Positions 25,301-39,200 of a stretch of DNA of 64,000 bases are shown piece after piece (position 1 is the first letter of the stretch; each line of letters opens with the position of its first letter). Origin of the DNA: Lanius collurio (lineage: Eukaryota > Chordata > Aves > Passeriformes > Laniidae); contig JACBWW010000016.1 of assembly GCA_020086605.1 (NCBI GenBank), positions 14,549,408 to 14,613,407 of the forward strand, read 5' to 3'. Under the pieces are notes generated by a model, which was not told where the DNA came from, made no database searches, and saw only the letters and a list, made by a program, of their open reading frames with translations. The position numbers and the translations under genes are program-made.

Positions 25301-28300
25301 TAGGGTACGGGGTAGGATGACTTTTTAGCATTAGATCTCTCTTCATTTTTAGATTTTTGTAATATTGATGATCATGATTTAAAAAATAAAACAAAAAGAC
25401 AACATGGTGGAGAAAAAAACTAGTGATGTAACAGTTGTACGATTTAGTAAAAAAATTAATCAAACATATTCCTTAAAGAGTTTTTATAAAGTATTTATTA
25501 AAGCCATCTGTAATGTAATATTGAAGATAACTTTAATAGAGTTTTTGTTGTAGATTTAATATCTTTGACCTGCTTTTATATGATTTTTGTGATCCAAAAG
25601 AAATAAACTGAGCTAGAGTCAAAGTCATTCAGAAGACTTTATTCAAGAGAAGCAAATCTCAGAAGACACATTCTAATGAGCCAGGGAGTCAGGTGCATTC
25701 CAGCCTCTGAAATAGAGCACACCATGCAACTTCACCTTCTCTCTGTAAAAAGGAGATTACAGTTAATATCTGAGACATGTATTTTGAGGGATAATCTGCA
25801 CTGATAAAGTCTTCAGGTTCCTGAAGAGTTTGTTATATAAATATATATTTGATTAAAATGGAAGAGCTAACATGACACAAATGTGTTTTTAAAGCTTTTT
25901 AGAGTTAAAAATACTGAACAATTTGATAAAACTGTTTTGAACCAAATTCAGTTTAATGCCTTATTCTGCATTTTTTCTATTCAGAATTAACTGCCTACAT
26001 CCCATGTGACCTCGTTCAGGCATTTCTGATTTTTGAAATTTGACAAAGCTGCCTCAGGGTGAAGGATAGGCTTTGTGTCACATATGTCTGTGCTCTGGAA
26101 TTAGGGAAAGGGTTAAAGTGAAACAAATGCTGTCACATTCCCAACGTTTAGAGGATTTACATAAAACAATGCTTTCAATCTATTATAGCTTAACTGTAAT
26201 TAGACTTTTAGTACATTTTTCCATCTCACCAATTATATGGATTAAACTTTGTGTACTTCCACTTCACAGGCTATGAGCATTCTCTTTGTTGTAATTGATG
26301 GGAAATTGTGACTAAACCGTTGAGAAACAAAGTGTTGGTAACTGACAAGGCCCTGGGTTTAGATCCTGGTGTAGTGTTTGCTTACATAAACCTGAAAATC
26401 AATAACAGAAGAATGCAAACACTGTTCACCATATTAGACTGATGTCAGAAAAGGAATTTGTTCCCTTCCTCAAATAAGTCTTCCAGGGATTTTCCTTTTA
26501 TGTATCACTGCAGTACAGAGGCTTTTTTGTAACTTATTGTAATGGGATCATGGTATCTTATGTAGTAAGGGCACAAAGGCTTAAGTCTTATGCAGAGACA
26601 GATGCATCTATTCCCTAAGCTCCACCTGGAGAGCTGAAACTGAGATGCAGTTGTCAGACAGAACTGTCTGGAAAAGGCTGCTTTAACCTGGAGTTTGGAG
26701 CAGCAGTTCCTGCAGAGTTGCCTGGGGCAGCGTATTGGTGGTGCCTGACTAAAGATTTGGAGTAGAAAGATGTTAACATTGCAACAGATGCTGTGGTTTC
26801 CTTGCTTTGCATTATTTTCCTGTTTCTAATATAAAAAAAAAATTGGCAACCCCAGAAATTATATCTTATTAATAATTTGAAAATTAAAATATATTGGTAT
26901 GTGTTTTCCACCCACTACATTCTTTTCTTTTACTTGAGCTTTCTATGTAAATGTCTCTAAAAGTCAGAATATAACTAGCAGCAAGTTTTAGTGGTTAAGG
27001 ATACATGATTGTATTGCTTTTCTTGGTAACTAATCTGTGTAATTGTCACCTGAAAAGATTTGTCAATATTTCTGAGCCTTGCTGTGGTGCCAGCAACGTT
27101 CTTTGGGGATTTCCTCAAAAGCTAGACTTCAGGAAAAAGAAAGCTAACTAGATGTTCTCAGGTCTTCTCAATCCTCACTTGTCAACATTTCTGGTTTTGT
27201 TTGGTTCAGATCTATTTATTTAGCCTTGGAAAAACAGGCTAAATGAGAAGCCACTAGAGCTTATGGATTTTTTTTTATTTTTAACTAGTGTTCTATTTTC
27301 AGCAAAATCATGGCGTTTATTGCATCCGTTTTCTGGAAATTCTGCTATATTCAGTGCATTGTAAAAAAAAGCAGAAAGGCTGAAAAAAATCTTTATTCAC
27401 AGTATCAATGTAAAGGCTGCTATAGTGCACTTACTTTTCATATGTGCGTGGATAGTTTTAAATCCATCTGTGAGGAAGTGGTTTCTAACAGAATAAAGTG
27501 TAGTTACATAATTTCTCTTCAGTGAGGTCAGGTGAAAATTTTTCTGGATGGTGGGAATTCAGTGATCTTTTGTTAAGAGGATTCCTAAAATACTTCAGAT
27601 GAAAAAGGTTCTTCACATATCTGCCATTTGACAGCCAGTGCTGAAAAGGACAACGAGAAACATTCACTCCTTGCGAGATGTCCTAGTGCAAATAAAGCTT
27701 CCCACGCTTCTGCCATCCCCAAGTGAAGTGTGTCTTTTTCAGATTTCTTGACATGTGTTTTGGAGGTCTGAATTGTTGAACCGAAGTGAATTTTGCAGAT
27801 CCTTGAGAATCCTCGATACTTATTCTCATAAATGGATTGCTTTATGGAGTACAGTTTGCTGTCAGGACCATTCAGATTATACAAGTGTATGGGAACAGAT
27901 GTGTTGTGCAGCCTTTTGTTGTTTTTCTATGGCTGCACCTCAGAAAAAAAAAAATCCTCACTCCAGCAATATAGGTAACTAATTTCTTGTTAATATTGAT
28001 GAGTTTTAAGTTATGTCTCTCATGATCTGAAAATGTCTCTGGTTAATTCCAGATCAGAAGCAGTTTTATTGGAAATTCCCATGTTGCATGAAGGGTTATT
28101 TTTTCTTCAGTGAGAATTCTGAATATAGAGAGGGAATGTTTTCTTCTCTTTCAGATTCTGAAGGTAAAGGCAGGCCAGTTACTGTCATTTTATCCAGTGT
28201 GACTTGTGTCTCATTGATTTTCCACTTGAGAGGTAACTGGTGATCAGACCTTTGTGTCCTGATTTTAGGGTGTATCTCATAATTGAATTAGTTGCAGTTA

Positions 28301-30295
28301 GATTAGCTACCCTTTTAAAAAACTTTTTAGATTGTTGTATGCCTGTATATTTACTTGGCCAGAGAAATTCCCTTAAAGAAACCATCCGGAAAGGTCAGGA
28401 GACTCTCTGTGAGAAATAGGAGAGCTCTGGAGAAGCTTACTATGTAAAATTCTTGGTACCATTTTCAGTTTTGATTCGTGTGTCACTACAGCTTTGTTAT
28501 ACGACTTGTACCAAATAATCATGTGGACGTTTCTTCTCATCCTGTCTGTTCTGTCAGCAGACCTGATTTGCAGACGTGGCATGAGCTCCAATTTAAGTTC
28601 TGTTTGCTTCTCTTCCCTTAAATGTGCCCTTCCTGTGTGTGAGCTGTGGTATGGCTTCCCTGGTTGGTTCACTCCTGCAACTGCTCTGAAATTAAAGTTT
28701 GCATTTCCAATACTTTGAAATTAGCTTCTGTTGAAGTGTGGACAACTGTTGCTTTTTTGACCTTCACTAACCATATTTTCCATTATGAGAAGAAGTCAAA
28801 AAGAGCCTGGGGCTTGAATCAGTAACAAATAAGAATGCAGAAAGTTTGCAGGGGGTTTTCCCCATCAAATGCCTCTTTTTGTGCCTCAGGTTCTGTTAGT
28901 GAAGACTTGGATCAGCTGGATTTCAGTTAAGTTTTCAACAGAATTTTAGCTGTTTCATATTAAAGTGAACAGTAAACCAGAATGAAAATAAAGTAAAACA
29001 TGATGCTATGACCCCTGCTCTGTGGTAGCAGACATGAAGAACGTCCCCCCACCGTTTTATTCCAGAGTAATACAGGTTATATAGCTGGGGAATACAGATA
29101 GATGGAAACAGTAACATGGTGGAATCAGTTCCTGTGCATCAGTGGTAAAATATTTTTATCCCCAGCACATGGAAATTGAGAGTTCCAAGATAAGGGAAGT
29201 AACTGTGCTACTTAGGCTTACAAAGTGTAAGGGAGAGCCTGAGAGAAGGGCTTCACATTACAGCAAACCTGATCCAAGGACTGTCTGTCACCAGAATGCA
29301 AAGTTGTGGGCCCTGTTTTCCACTGGCACCTGTGCTCATTTCACCATTACAGTGAGCCTGTCTAGGAAGCTAAACTAAAAGAAAAATGACTCTTTTGTAA
29401 GGACTTGTATTTTTAAATCAGCTCACTGTGAGATTGGATTGAATACAGGAGCAAATACATGGGAAAAATAAGGGTGATGTGCCTGAGAGTTACCGGGGAG
29501 TGGGATTGCTCCTGTTTGTAGATTAAATCACTTAACAGTAAATAAAACCTCACCTGGGAAGCCTTGTTGCAAAATTAAAGAGAGAATGATTGAAGGCTCA
29601 TCAGCCTGTTAATCCACCCTTTTTTTAAGGGAGTGGGAGCACAGATGGGTGTGGCTTTGAGTGCTGTGATAGGAAGATAGAGGGAAAGTTGTGTCTTGGC
29701 CAAAACAGTAAAGAAGGAAATGCTCTTTTGGGACATATCTAAATGAATGTAATTGAGCAGGGGCAGAGTAAAGAGCAAAATGATGAGATTGTTATGAGAG
29801 TTACCCACTTGGAGTGACAGTGAAAATCTTTGGATGTCAAGCCACCTGCTGAAAGAGGGTTCAGTCTCTAAAAAAAAGCTGTTTGCTGTTTTTGTAACCT
29901 TAATTGTCAATGAATGGATAACCTTTGACATAGGCCTCTAGATTTGCTAACATATTTTTAAATATGTTTCTGTTAAGTCACACAGGGATTTACATTTTTG
30001 TTTTCTTAGTGGCTTTTAAATACACATACATTGCAGAGTTGCTCCTTTCTTACCACCTAGAGCCAATAAAAAAAATGTTTTCATGTTTTCCTCAGTGGAG
30101 CGAGGATAATCCAAACTGTGTGCATGCAGAACTCAGAAAGGAAGCAGTGCCCACTTAGCTGGCATATGATTTAAGAGGGGCATTTCAATTCAAAGTAGGC
30201 ATATGTTTAGAAGATGGCCATTTCAATTTTGATAAGTAGTGATATTTTAACAAAATCATTTCAGTGACTGCAGAAAAAGCCCCTCCTCTTGTCTA

Positions 30296-30800
30296 GTGAT
30301 GATACAAATCTGATGGCTCTTTATTTCACCACTGTCTTGAGTGAGAAGGATCTCACAAAATGGAGCAAATGGGTATTAAAATAGAAACTCATTGTTAGGA
30401 ATGTGAAGTAATGCATAAGAATAAAAGAACTTTATGCAAAAAAGCCCAGCCCTGACTTGAAATCAGCTATTAGTGCTCAATAAAGTCTTCTGATAGACAT
30501 TTCTGTAATGCCATCAAGTCAGTTTTCACTAGGTGTTAAAAAAGTAAATAGAGTTGAGTATTAATAGAAAGGGGTCATGACATAAAATATTAACTATTCT
30601 GTGGTAAAAATCTATGACATACATAGGCCATGCTTTGAATATGATTATCCCACACTGATCTGTCTGCCAGACTTAGTACAGAAAAGGGCAATAAGAGTAA
30701 TCAAAATTTGGGATAGCTTCTTTATGCAGAACACCAAGGAGATAAACCAGATAAAGTAACCATTAATTCTAGGAACTCATAGCAAAGATATGTCCTCAGA
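30296..30800 (+). mobile_element. Decayed CR1-like LINE fragment (old)
   Basis: It contains gatgatacaaatctgatgg, gagaaggatctcacaaaatgg, gtgaagtaatgcataagaat and, further on, cagaaaagggcaataagagt. These fall in the same order as in old CR1 3' regions. Heavily diverged, so the edges are approximate. Confidence 0.5.
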
Positions 30801-33800
30801 TACTGTGGAACTTAATTTTTAAAGGTATGAGAGTTTTATGTAGGTTTTTTTTCCTACTGTTATCAAGGAAGGAATGTGTTTAATTGCTTATCGCCCTAGG
30901 AGAGATAATATATCACTGAGTTATGAGAGCTTTGTATGTTCAAGATATAGCAAAGGCAGCCTAGGAGATATATTCTTCATGTATTTATTTTTCTTCTATG
31001 GCTACAGCATTTTGCTGAAATATGGTTGTTCACAGCTGAATAATTTTGTAATTTCTTTACAAAAATTTTAGATGTTCTCCAAGATAACTGGCAGTCAGGG
31101 TTGGGGTTTTTTTCTATAATATTTTTAAAAGGTTAAGCAGTTTTATGGATGGTATATATATTACATTTGTCAGGTTAGTCCTTACTTAATATTTAATGTC
31201 TGTTCTTCAGAGGTACTAAGTAAGGAATAAGCACAGCACTTGTTTTGATATAGTGCTGTTAAATTCCTTAGAATACTTTGTAAAAAGCGTGCCTTAGAAA
31301 GGGTAAGTGAGGCTTTTTTAGGACATCACTGGCAAACTGTAAGTGATTTTTTATTAAAAAGAACATATATGGAGTCTTCTGCTTGATATCTCTATAAATG
31401 TGAATGCGCAAAGGTGAACCATTATGATTTCTAACTCAGTGACTGCTTTTATTGATTATTTTCAAATTCATACTCTAAAGATTCTAAACTATCTATGGCA
31501 TACTCAAAAAGCTACTGGTCATACTGGTTTTGGTCTTGTAAGACACAAACATTTGGAGTAATTATATCTCTGTGGCTGAATGTTTCAGAGGGATAAAGTA
31601 GGAAAAAAGTCAGTTTTATGTTGTATTTGTGTAAGTCAGTGTCTAAGCCCGTAGTAAATAATGTAACTGTTTAGTCTACACTTTATCTAATTTCTTCCAA
31701 TGAGAAGTTTCTAAATGTGTTGTCATTTGATACAGTGCGTGAGCAATCCTGGTGTGCAGCTCAGAGACAAAGCAAGAACTTAACTGCAGGTGCAGGGTTT
31801 TTACTGTTGTGATGGGTTGGCCATTTAGGGACATGTCTGAACCCTGGCAATCTGCTCATGTTTGCTCAGGATAGGTATGGAAACTACATAATTCACACTC
31901 TCTGACACACCTTCTGGCAGCTTCTTCCTGCTTCCTGAATCTGTGATAAAATGTGCTGAAGGTAGATGGTATCTCTTTTTCCTTTGTTCTTATGCTCTGA
32001 GAAATTCTCTGGTGGCTGAACCTGGAACTTGAATAGCCTTTTAATGTTTCCTCAGTCCCTTAACCTGCTGTTACAGGGTAATTGCACGGAATGGTAAAAT
32101 GAGTGTCTCCTTTTATTTATGGAAATAGATACTATCAAGAATTTTAGATACCATAGCCAGGCATGTATTTTTATAGAAAAGGTTGAATTGCTGTTCTACT
32201 AAAGTGGGGTCAGAGTTTGCCCTGAATTATTGAATTAATAACTGTTGAAATACTACCACAGTCGTGAATCCTATTGTTTTGAGACAAAAGAGGAAAGTCA
32301 AATCTGTGAGAAATTACTTCAGTTTCAGAAAATTAAAATGAGAAAAGGCAAGATGCTGAAGTCTCTTGTGTTCTATTAGGGTAGATACAGCTGCAAACAT
32401 ACACCTTTGTTTCTAGTGCTGAGTGTATGTATTTGCAATATCTATGGCATTACAATTGCAAAGGCATGCTTTATGCATGCAGTAGCTTTCTGTCCGTGGT
32501 AATACCATGAGGTGGGTTTTTTTATGCCTGAAAAATGTATCTAGGCAAAGTCAGAAAAACTGAAGTAGAAAGAGAAGCTCTGAGTAGAACACAAAAATTT
32601 ATTCTGCCAATAAAAAAAAAGACAAAGCAAAACAGAAAAAAAGCCAGCTGAAGGCAGAATGGAGAAAGCTAAAATGAAGTTGCTGTGAGAGCTGCAATTG
32701 ATATCTAACCTTGTCACCTTTCCTTTTCTTCCAGGTCTTTATACCCATTTGTAAAAATGATAATACAGAATTCTCTTTTTACAAAAACATCAGCGTGATA
32801 GCGTGAACGCTAAAAATTTCAGGTAGCTCAAGGGAAGAGAAGGAAAATTCATGGAAGAGAAATTCACTGAAGTTTAGAAAATAGATAGAAATCACATATG
32901 ACTTAGGAGGACTGAGCTAAAAATATTTGGAAGCTATAATGGTATTATACACAGCAGCTCTTGCCTAACCATCTGCTTATCTCGGCTGTTGGAGACAAAG
33001 TACTGACTGCAGAGATGTGTGGATTTACTCTGTGTGAGAAAAGAGCCTTGAAGTTAATAATGTTGAGCATAATTGAGTTGCATTTAAATTTAATGAGGAA
33101 GAAGTTTTGAAAGTGAATAGTCAATTAACATGCAAAGGGAATCAGGTGTCTCTGTGCATAGGTGACAGATATGCTCATGTGCTTAGGCAGTAATAAGTAC
33201 ATCCCTTTTGCTCTGGAAATGTAATGCAACAGCTCAATATCAAGAGAGATCTTTACAAAGTCATTGGTAAAGTATTCAGCTGGTGGGACAGGGTGATAGA
33301 ATCAGAATGAGTTTCAATTTATAGACATTCTTTCATTTTATTCTTGAACTGTGAGCATAGTTTTGAAAGTAAATTGTCTCATGTAGTTGCATGAAATCAT
33401 AAACTGAGTGTTGCAAAACAAAACCCTGAAGAACAATAAATACAAAGCAGAATATCTGGGTATTCCTTATATCACAAAGTTGAATAAAGGAGGCCAAAAG
33501 AAAAGCGTATGTAGGGTAAACTGTAGATGTATTTCAGCAGTGTGTTGACAGATTAATGGTAGGTTTAGAGTAACAGTGTAAAGTCTTAGAAATGCTTTCA
33601 AATGCATTTTGAATCTACAAAATACGTATATTTAGCACGTTAATAAGCTGATGCATAGTGGTACCATACAAAAAGTTGTACTCTCCTGGCCTAATCTTTC
33701 AAGGGAATAAATTTGTGACTTTGAAAGATCAAGGAACTGTGAATCAGACTATCCTCAGTTTTTACTGTGCAAGGGCTGTAGGAACTGCAAAACCTAGGAG

Positions 33801-34804
33801 CAAGCCTACATCTAGATAAAAAATGAAAGTGGAGCAAGCCTAAAGGTTCTTTGTCAGTGGTCACAGGAAAAGCAAAGACCTGCAGGAAAACAACAAACAA
33901 CTCCTGCATTCTTACACGGCAGTTACATTGGCAGTTAATTAAATTTAATGCCAAAGTGTTCAAATTAAAAAAATGTTCATACTGAGAAAGTAAGAGTAAC
34001 TAAAAGACTGAAATTTTAAATGTAAATGTAGGCTAGACAGAACTTCCTTTGTATTTCCAACTGGAACTGTTAGCATAGGCCTGACAGAACACAGAAATTG
34101 TAGGAAATAAAAAGCAGCATTTTGTTTATCAGTGAATGTACTGGCCTACAAAGACCTTCTGAGCACAGCAAGAGGGGAAGCAGAATAGCAATCAAGTAAA
34201 ACAAAATTATGTGTGTTGCAGCCATAGTTCTGTTTGAATTATATATATTAGACTGAAAAAGTAAACCAGGCTACTGATGTACTGTTAAATCAAGGAAATT
34301 GTGGCCAGCTATCCTAGCTGAAAGTAGTTAGATATAAACAGAAATAGCTAGAAAAAGTTAATATACTAGTTGAATTGGGAGCAGTCTTACAGTAAAGTCA
34401 GTGTTTTTTTAAAATAAAGGCCTCTATTAGCAGTAGATGTGCTGTGATTAAAAGGAAGGGTGTATGATAATGTTCATATTGTAGGTTTTGTTTCCTGTGC
34501 CTGAAGACAGCACAGCAGCAAAACAGAAAGGAGCTGCTCACTTTTCCTTTAAGAGCTCTTGCAAAACACAGTTCCTGATGCACTTAAAACACCTTCCGTA
34601 CTTGCCAGGCGAAATTCCCAAGCCAAGTAGACTGAAATATGCATAACAGTCTTCTTACTCAGAAAACTTAAATACAGGCTGAACATAGAGTGAGAACGTC
34701 AGGCTGTAGGGGGGTATTGAAACCTCTCTGCTTAACAGGCTCAGTGTTTGTTACAAAGCAGAATTCAGAAAGTTTCTAAGAATAAATTATAAAACATTTT
34801 TCAG

Positions 34805-35023
34805 TGCCGATATCTACAGTTTTGTCAGGATGCCCAAGCACTGGGAGAAGATTTGTCTGCCTTCAAATACTTCTGGGGAAAAAGACACATTCTTGGTGTA
34901 GATGATGCTGACATCCAGCTCACAGAGCAGGAACGTGCTCAAAACTGCTTTGAAAGACTGTCTGCAATGGCAGAGCTGTCACGTATGGCTAAATATGGCT
35001 GTAGCAGTTGTGCTGTGTGTTAG
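34805..35023 (+). pseudogene. Unrecognised coding-like frame of 72 codons (orphan exon or retrocopy fragment?)
   Basis: After a splice-acceptor-like sequence (aaaacatttttcag) an open frame runs 72 codons to TAG at 35021-35023. It reads in part CRYLQFCQDAQALGEDL, FKYFWGKRHILGVDDADI and ERAQNCFERLSAMAELS. Residue content is balanced and protein-like, unlike the Phe/Leu/Ile/Lys/Cys-rich chance frames around it. There is no ATG at its left end, and a stop (TAA at 34790-34792) lies just before the acceptor. An AATAAA follows at 35050. It could be the last exon of an unannotated gene, a piece of a processed copy, or chance. I do not recognise the protein family. Confidence 0.4.
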
Positions 35024-35049
35024 ACCAAACTGCTGCATGAGGCAATGAA

Positions 35050-35055
35050 AATAAA
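35050..35055 (+). terminator. AATAAA just after the orphan frame
   Basis: A canonical poly(A) hexamer 27 bases after the stop codon of the frame at 34805-35023. It fits a last exon, but single hexamers are common by chance in AT-rich DNA. Confidence 0.3.
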
Positions 35056-35369
35056 CAATCTCCTATATGGAAGGCAAAAGGAGGGATGGCTCTTTTTACT
35101 GCAGATCCCTATTTTGAGAACTGCCACAATGTTGATGTTCTAGCATAGAGTACAGTAGTGAAACATGTCAACAGCTGTAGCATCTCACACGGTTTCTTTA
35201 GAAAATAGATGTTTCTCTGGCTGTTCATCAGAGAAATGACTTGATGTAGTATAATTTTATTAATGTGTCAAAGTCAGTTGTGATAGAGCCACATGAGCAT
35301 TTAAGAGATCTGGGGCTCTTAAAAATGACTGCCAGTCAAAAAATGACAAAAGGCAAGTTATTTACAATT

Positions 35370-35424
35370 GGATACAATGATCATAAGGGTTTTTTCCAGC
35401 CTAAATGATTCTGTGATTCTATGG
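35370..35424 (+). mobile_element. CR1 LINE 3' end with octamer tail
   Basis: gatacaatgatcataagggt is followed by ttttttccagcctaaatg and then the tail ATTCTGTG (35408-35415) and ATTCTATG (35416-35423). The short direct octamer repeat is the diagnostic CR1 3' terminus. How far the element extends to the left is unclear. Confidence 0.85.
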
Positions 35425-36219
35425 TAGCAGGCTGTGTTTAAATTCAAGTTTAAAGCATTCTTGGCTTATGAGCTTGTTCATTACTTTGCTGAGCCCCTTG
35501 CATGTGAGAACTCATCTGTGTGGTGGTGGTTGGTGCTAGATTTTACACCCAGTATCAGATGGTGTGCCAAGGGATGCTTGTGATTCTGGGAGCATGAAAA
35601 TGCATCTGGTGAAAAGACACAGCAGGGCCACAGCATAGCAGTGACAAGCTGCTTTCTTTTTTTCTTCATGGATTTTGGGATAGTTCTGGGTGCCTCCCTG
35701 CCCCCAGTCTGCCTGAATGTGTTCTAAGCATTGAGAGTGTGATTTAGATCAGCCATTTAGGTTTCCCTCTCTTTGTTTACTGTTTTCACTAAGTAATATT
35801 TGAATCCTTAGGCTCCCTAAATTTAGCTGAGAGTAAACATCTCAGAATTGTAGAGAGCTTGCAGCTTTCACAAAAATTGTCGTCCCCTTTTTAAGGGGGA
35901 TTTGAGCCAAGCAGTTATCTGCTATACATGATTTTCAAGCAGTCCAGTCAGTGCATGTATAGGTTGGAATTTGCTACATCATCCTTGGGGTTTGGAGATG
36001 ACCAGAGTGAGGAACATGAAAATTTTCAAAACATTGGAGGTTCAGTGGGGTGTGTGTCAAAATGGTGCCATATTTAGGACTACAAAGCCAGCCCATTGCT
36101 GATCTACTTACAGAATAATTTATATTCCCTAGATTGAGGCAAAAGAAAATCAGATGGAAAATAAGTGGTTAAAACAGTTTTCGTGAATAAAGATAGCTGG
36201 AAAAAAACAGCCTTCTCAC

Positions 36220-36242
36220 TTTTTTTTTTTTTGGGGGGGGGG
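36220..36242 (+). repeat. T13G10 homopolymer junction
   Basis: Thirteen T run straight into ten G, then aggagagaggg. This is low-complexity, length-unstable sequence. Confidence 0.9.
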
Positions 36243-39200
36243 AGGAGAGAGGGTATATTTTAAATTCTGAAGAAAAAATTAGAACAGAAACATCTTCATT
36301 CTGAAGCAACGTTCAAAATGTTTTACAGGAACTGTTGCATGCACCGGGTCCCTCTTGCAAACTCTGGGTTTGGATTTGCCTTGGTACAATGCAGCAGCAC
36401 AGCCCATGCACAGCACCTGGTTGTGTGTGTGTGGTGCTGCTCTGAGTTGTAAGTTGGGCATTGGGAGAGCCTTCTGGGGCTTATGGAGCTGATGCTGTAA
36501 TTTTGCATATAAAAGGCTGTATTAACTGGCACATTTCAAATGCATGCCCTTGACTGAAAATCATCTGGGATAAAAATATGTTCTAGACAATATTTCATAC
36601 CATATGCACTTTACAGTGTACTTCATAAGGTAGCATATTTGTAGTCACTGCTCCAAAAGTAAATCAGACAGAGTAGTAATTTCCAGTGTAATATTCTACA
36701 AAAATGAGCAAACTGGTTTATTCTGAGGCTTTTAAGAAAAAGAAAAGGAGCACTGATTTTCTCCATCAAGTTCTTTTTCATCTGTAAACTGCTAGCAGGA
36801 TTATTAAGTACTTGACAACCTCTTATGATTGCAACCTACCTATAGGAAAAAGCAATGTCTTTTTATGCTAGGTATTTTCTGTGTATTGTAATAATAACTT
36901 TTTCAGGAAATAAATGCAGTTTTTTCTATTTATATGAAACTGTCTTCTGTGTTTAAAAGATTAAATACAATTGGAGTCTTCTGCTAGAGTAACAGTTTGA
37001 TAAATGGTTACTGTAATTAAGTTAGTGTAATTAATTTTATAATGAGCTTTTCAAGAACCTGTGTGATTTAATGTATCTCAAAGATGTTAGTCACGTGTTT
37101 TAGTAATCCTGCACAGGAGATATTCTTTGGATAACAGGACAGCTAATTAGCAATTGAATGGTTTCACATGAAAAAGGCATATTATAATTTAGAGTGGGAC
37201 TTTCACCTAGGATGATAAAGTGGATTGGGTAGATGTGGTGATAAGGATACAGAGGGATGGCCAATAAGTGAGGCTAAGCATAGTTCTTTTAGTTGGGACA
37301 TGGTATATACCTAGTCTGGTTTTAATTTTCTTGATAATTGTATCAGACAGTAGTGACTTTATTGACTATATATGAGTCAGTAAAGTAGGTTCAGTAAGGG
37401 TGGTTACTTAAAGCTACTGTCTTTATTCAGGACAAGTGCAATTTGTATTAAATAATAATTTTTTACATTTTTCTGTTAAGCTGACATGGTTAAGATGAAC
37501 GCACCAGGTGGTGTGTTGAAGTGTGGAATGTGGGTTATTGTTCCAAGGGGCTGTGGTACCACCTTACAAAGTTCACAGCTTCACCTTTCGTTGTGGCCAT
37601 GTGAGCCCATGCTTGTGCTGCAGCACATTGTCCTTTAATATGACCCACAGGAAAAATTTATTCATCTAGAACCATCTGAAAAGAAAAGAAGAACAGATGA
37701 TATTTTCAGCTCTGACCTATTTGTAGATTGTTATTTCAGGGTACAATTTTACAAATAGTTGTGTTAACAGAGTTGTCCCAGGTATTTGTGACAGATAATC
37801 GGGATGAGTGCAGTGTGATGTGTGTGAGTTGGGACTAGGTAAAATCACAGAATCTGCATTTTCCTTGCAGTTATTCCCAGTTCTGGTTTTCCTTCTTCAC
37901 AGTTGTGATCTTTCTGTCTTCTACCAATTCTTCAGGATTTCCAGTCTGTCTCTTTCTCCAGTCAGCATCCACTCATTTTGCTAATGTAGCTGGTGTCCTT
38001 ACCTGTGCATTCACATTTAGCATTCCCCTCAGCCTGCCTTCATCACAGCTCCACCAGGATTTTTGTTTTCAGGCAATCACTTCTCTATGCCAAATTCCAA
38101 CTTATTACTCCAAAATATGGAGGAAGAAAACCTTCTTGAAGAAACAGTTAGATGTGTCTTAGGCAGTAAGAAGAGTTTAAAATAATTTCCATATTTGTGC
38201 ACAGAAATGAGTAATTATTTTGACTGAGAATTCAGGAGAGAGACAGCAGGGTGGGAATATCAGTCTGAGACAGATGCCTCAATGTATAATTTCAGCACAA
38301 ACTCTAATTTGGCCAAGATACAAGAAACTGAAAGCAGTTTAAATGTTTCAGCCTTTCAAGAGAAGAAATAAGATATAGTGGTTGCTTTTCTAGAGTTCTG
38401 CTGTAAAGTCACACTTGTGTAATTCATATTTAGTTTTATGTGAAGTTATTTTGCAGTCTTATCCTGGAATGTCTGGCTGGAAGAGGGATGATGCCTATAT
38501 CATACCCATCCTCCCAGTAAGTTTCCTCATATAGGCAGCCCAGAAGAGTGAGAAATACCAGTGCTGTCAGCAGTTTTGATAACACTGCTGAGTGGAAGGG
38601 GTGCAGAGGAACAGAGGTACTTTGCTGGGCATGGTCATATAACTTTCTGGTTCAACATTTTTCTTATATTTTGTGATTTTAGAGAAAGAATAAGACAGTG
38701 TTGGAGAGGAGAAGGATGAGCTTTTGTTTGTTTTCATATATCCTATTATTTAAGTCCAAATTCATTTTACCTGGCCATGGCTTTTTTTTTTTCCTTCCAG
38801 AAAGAAGTAGAAATAGCTTTCCACAAGAAAGATTCTTTCTAAGGATTTTTTTTTCCTCTTATGTAAGAAAGGGTTTGTCTAGCCCAGTGAACTCATATTT
38901 TAAAGAAGAAAAATAGCATATTGAACTACCCATTCTGGTTCTTTGCAGTTTTAGTTTTGACTAAAACATTTTCCTTGCTAGTTTGCTAGCTTTAAAAATC
39001 TGTTGATAATTTTTTCATGCTATTCTACATCTTTTTCTTTTATTTTATCATGCTAGCCTTTTATATGTAAGATTAATATAAGTAGTCCCATTCTGACAGA
39101 CTATATTTTGGCCATATGTAATATAATCTTACTGCATCAGAGACAGCTGAAATCTCAGAATAGTTCTGGTAACATTTATTTATTGCATTTAAACTTTCAT

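Noticed and set aside
26370..26420. tRNA-like B-box text near gggtttagatcctggtg (about 26353)
   Set aside because: No matching A box, acceptor stem or anticodon arm could be built around it.
36508..36520. TATA-box-like catataaaaggctg
   Set aside because: Isolated motif in AT-rich intron with no initiator, CpG island or downstream reading frame.
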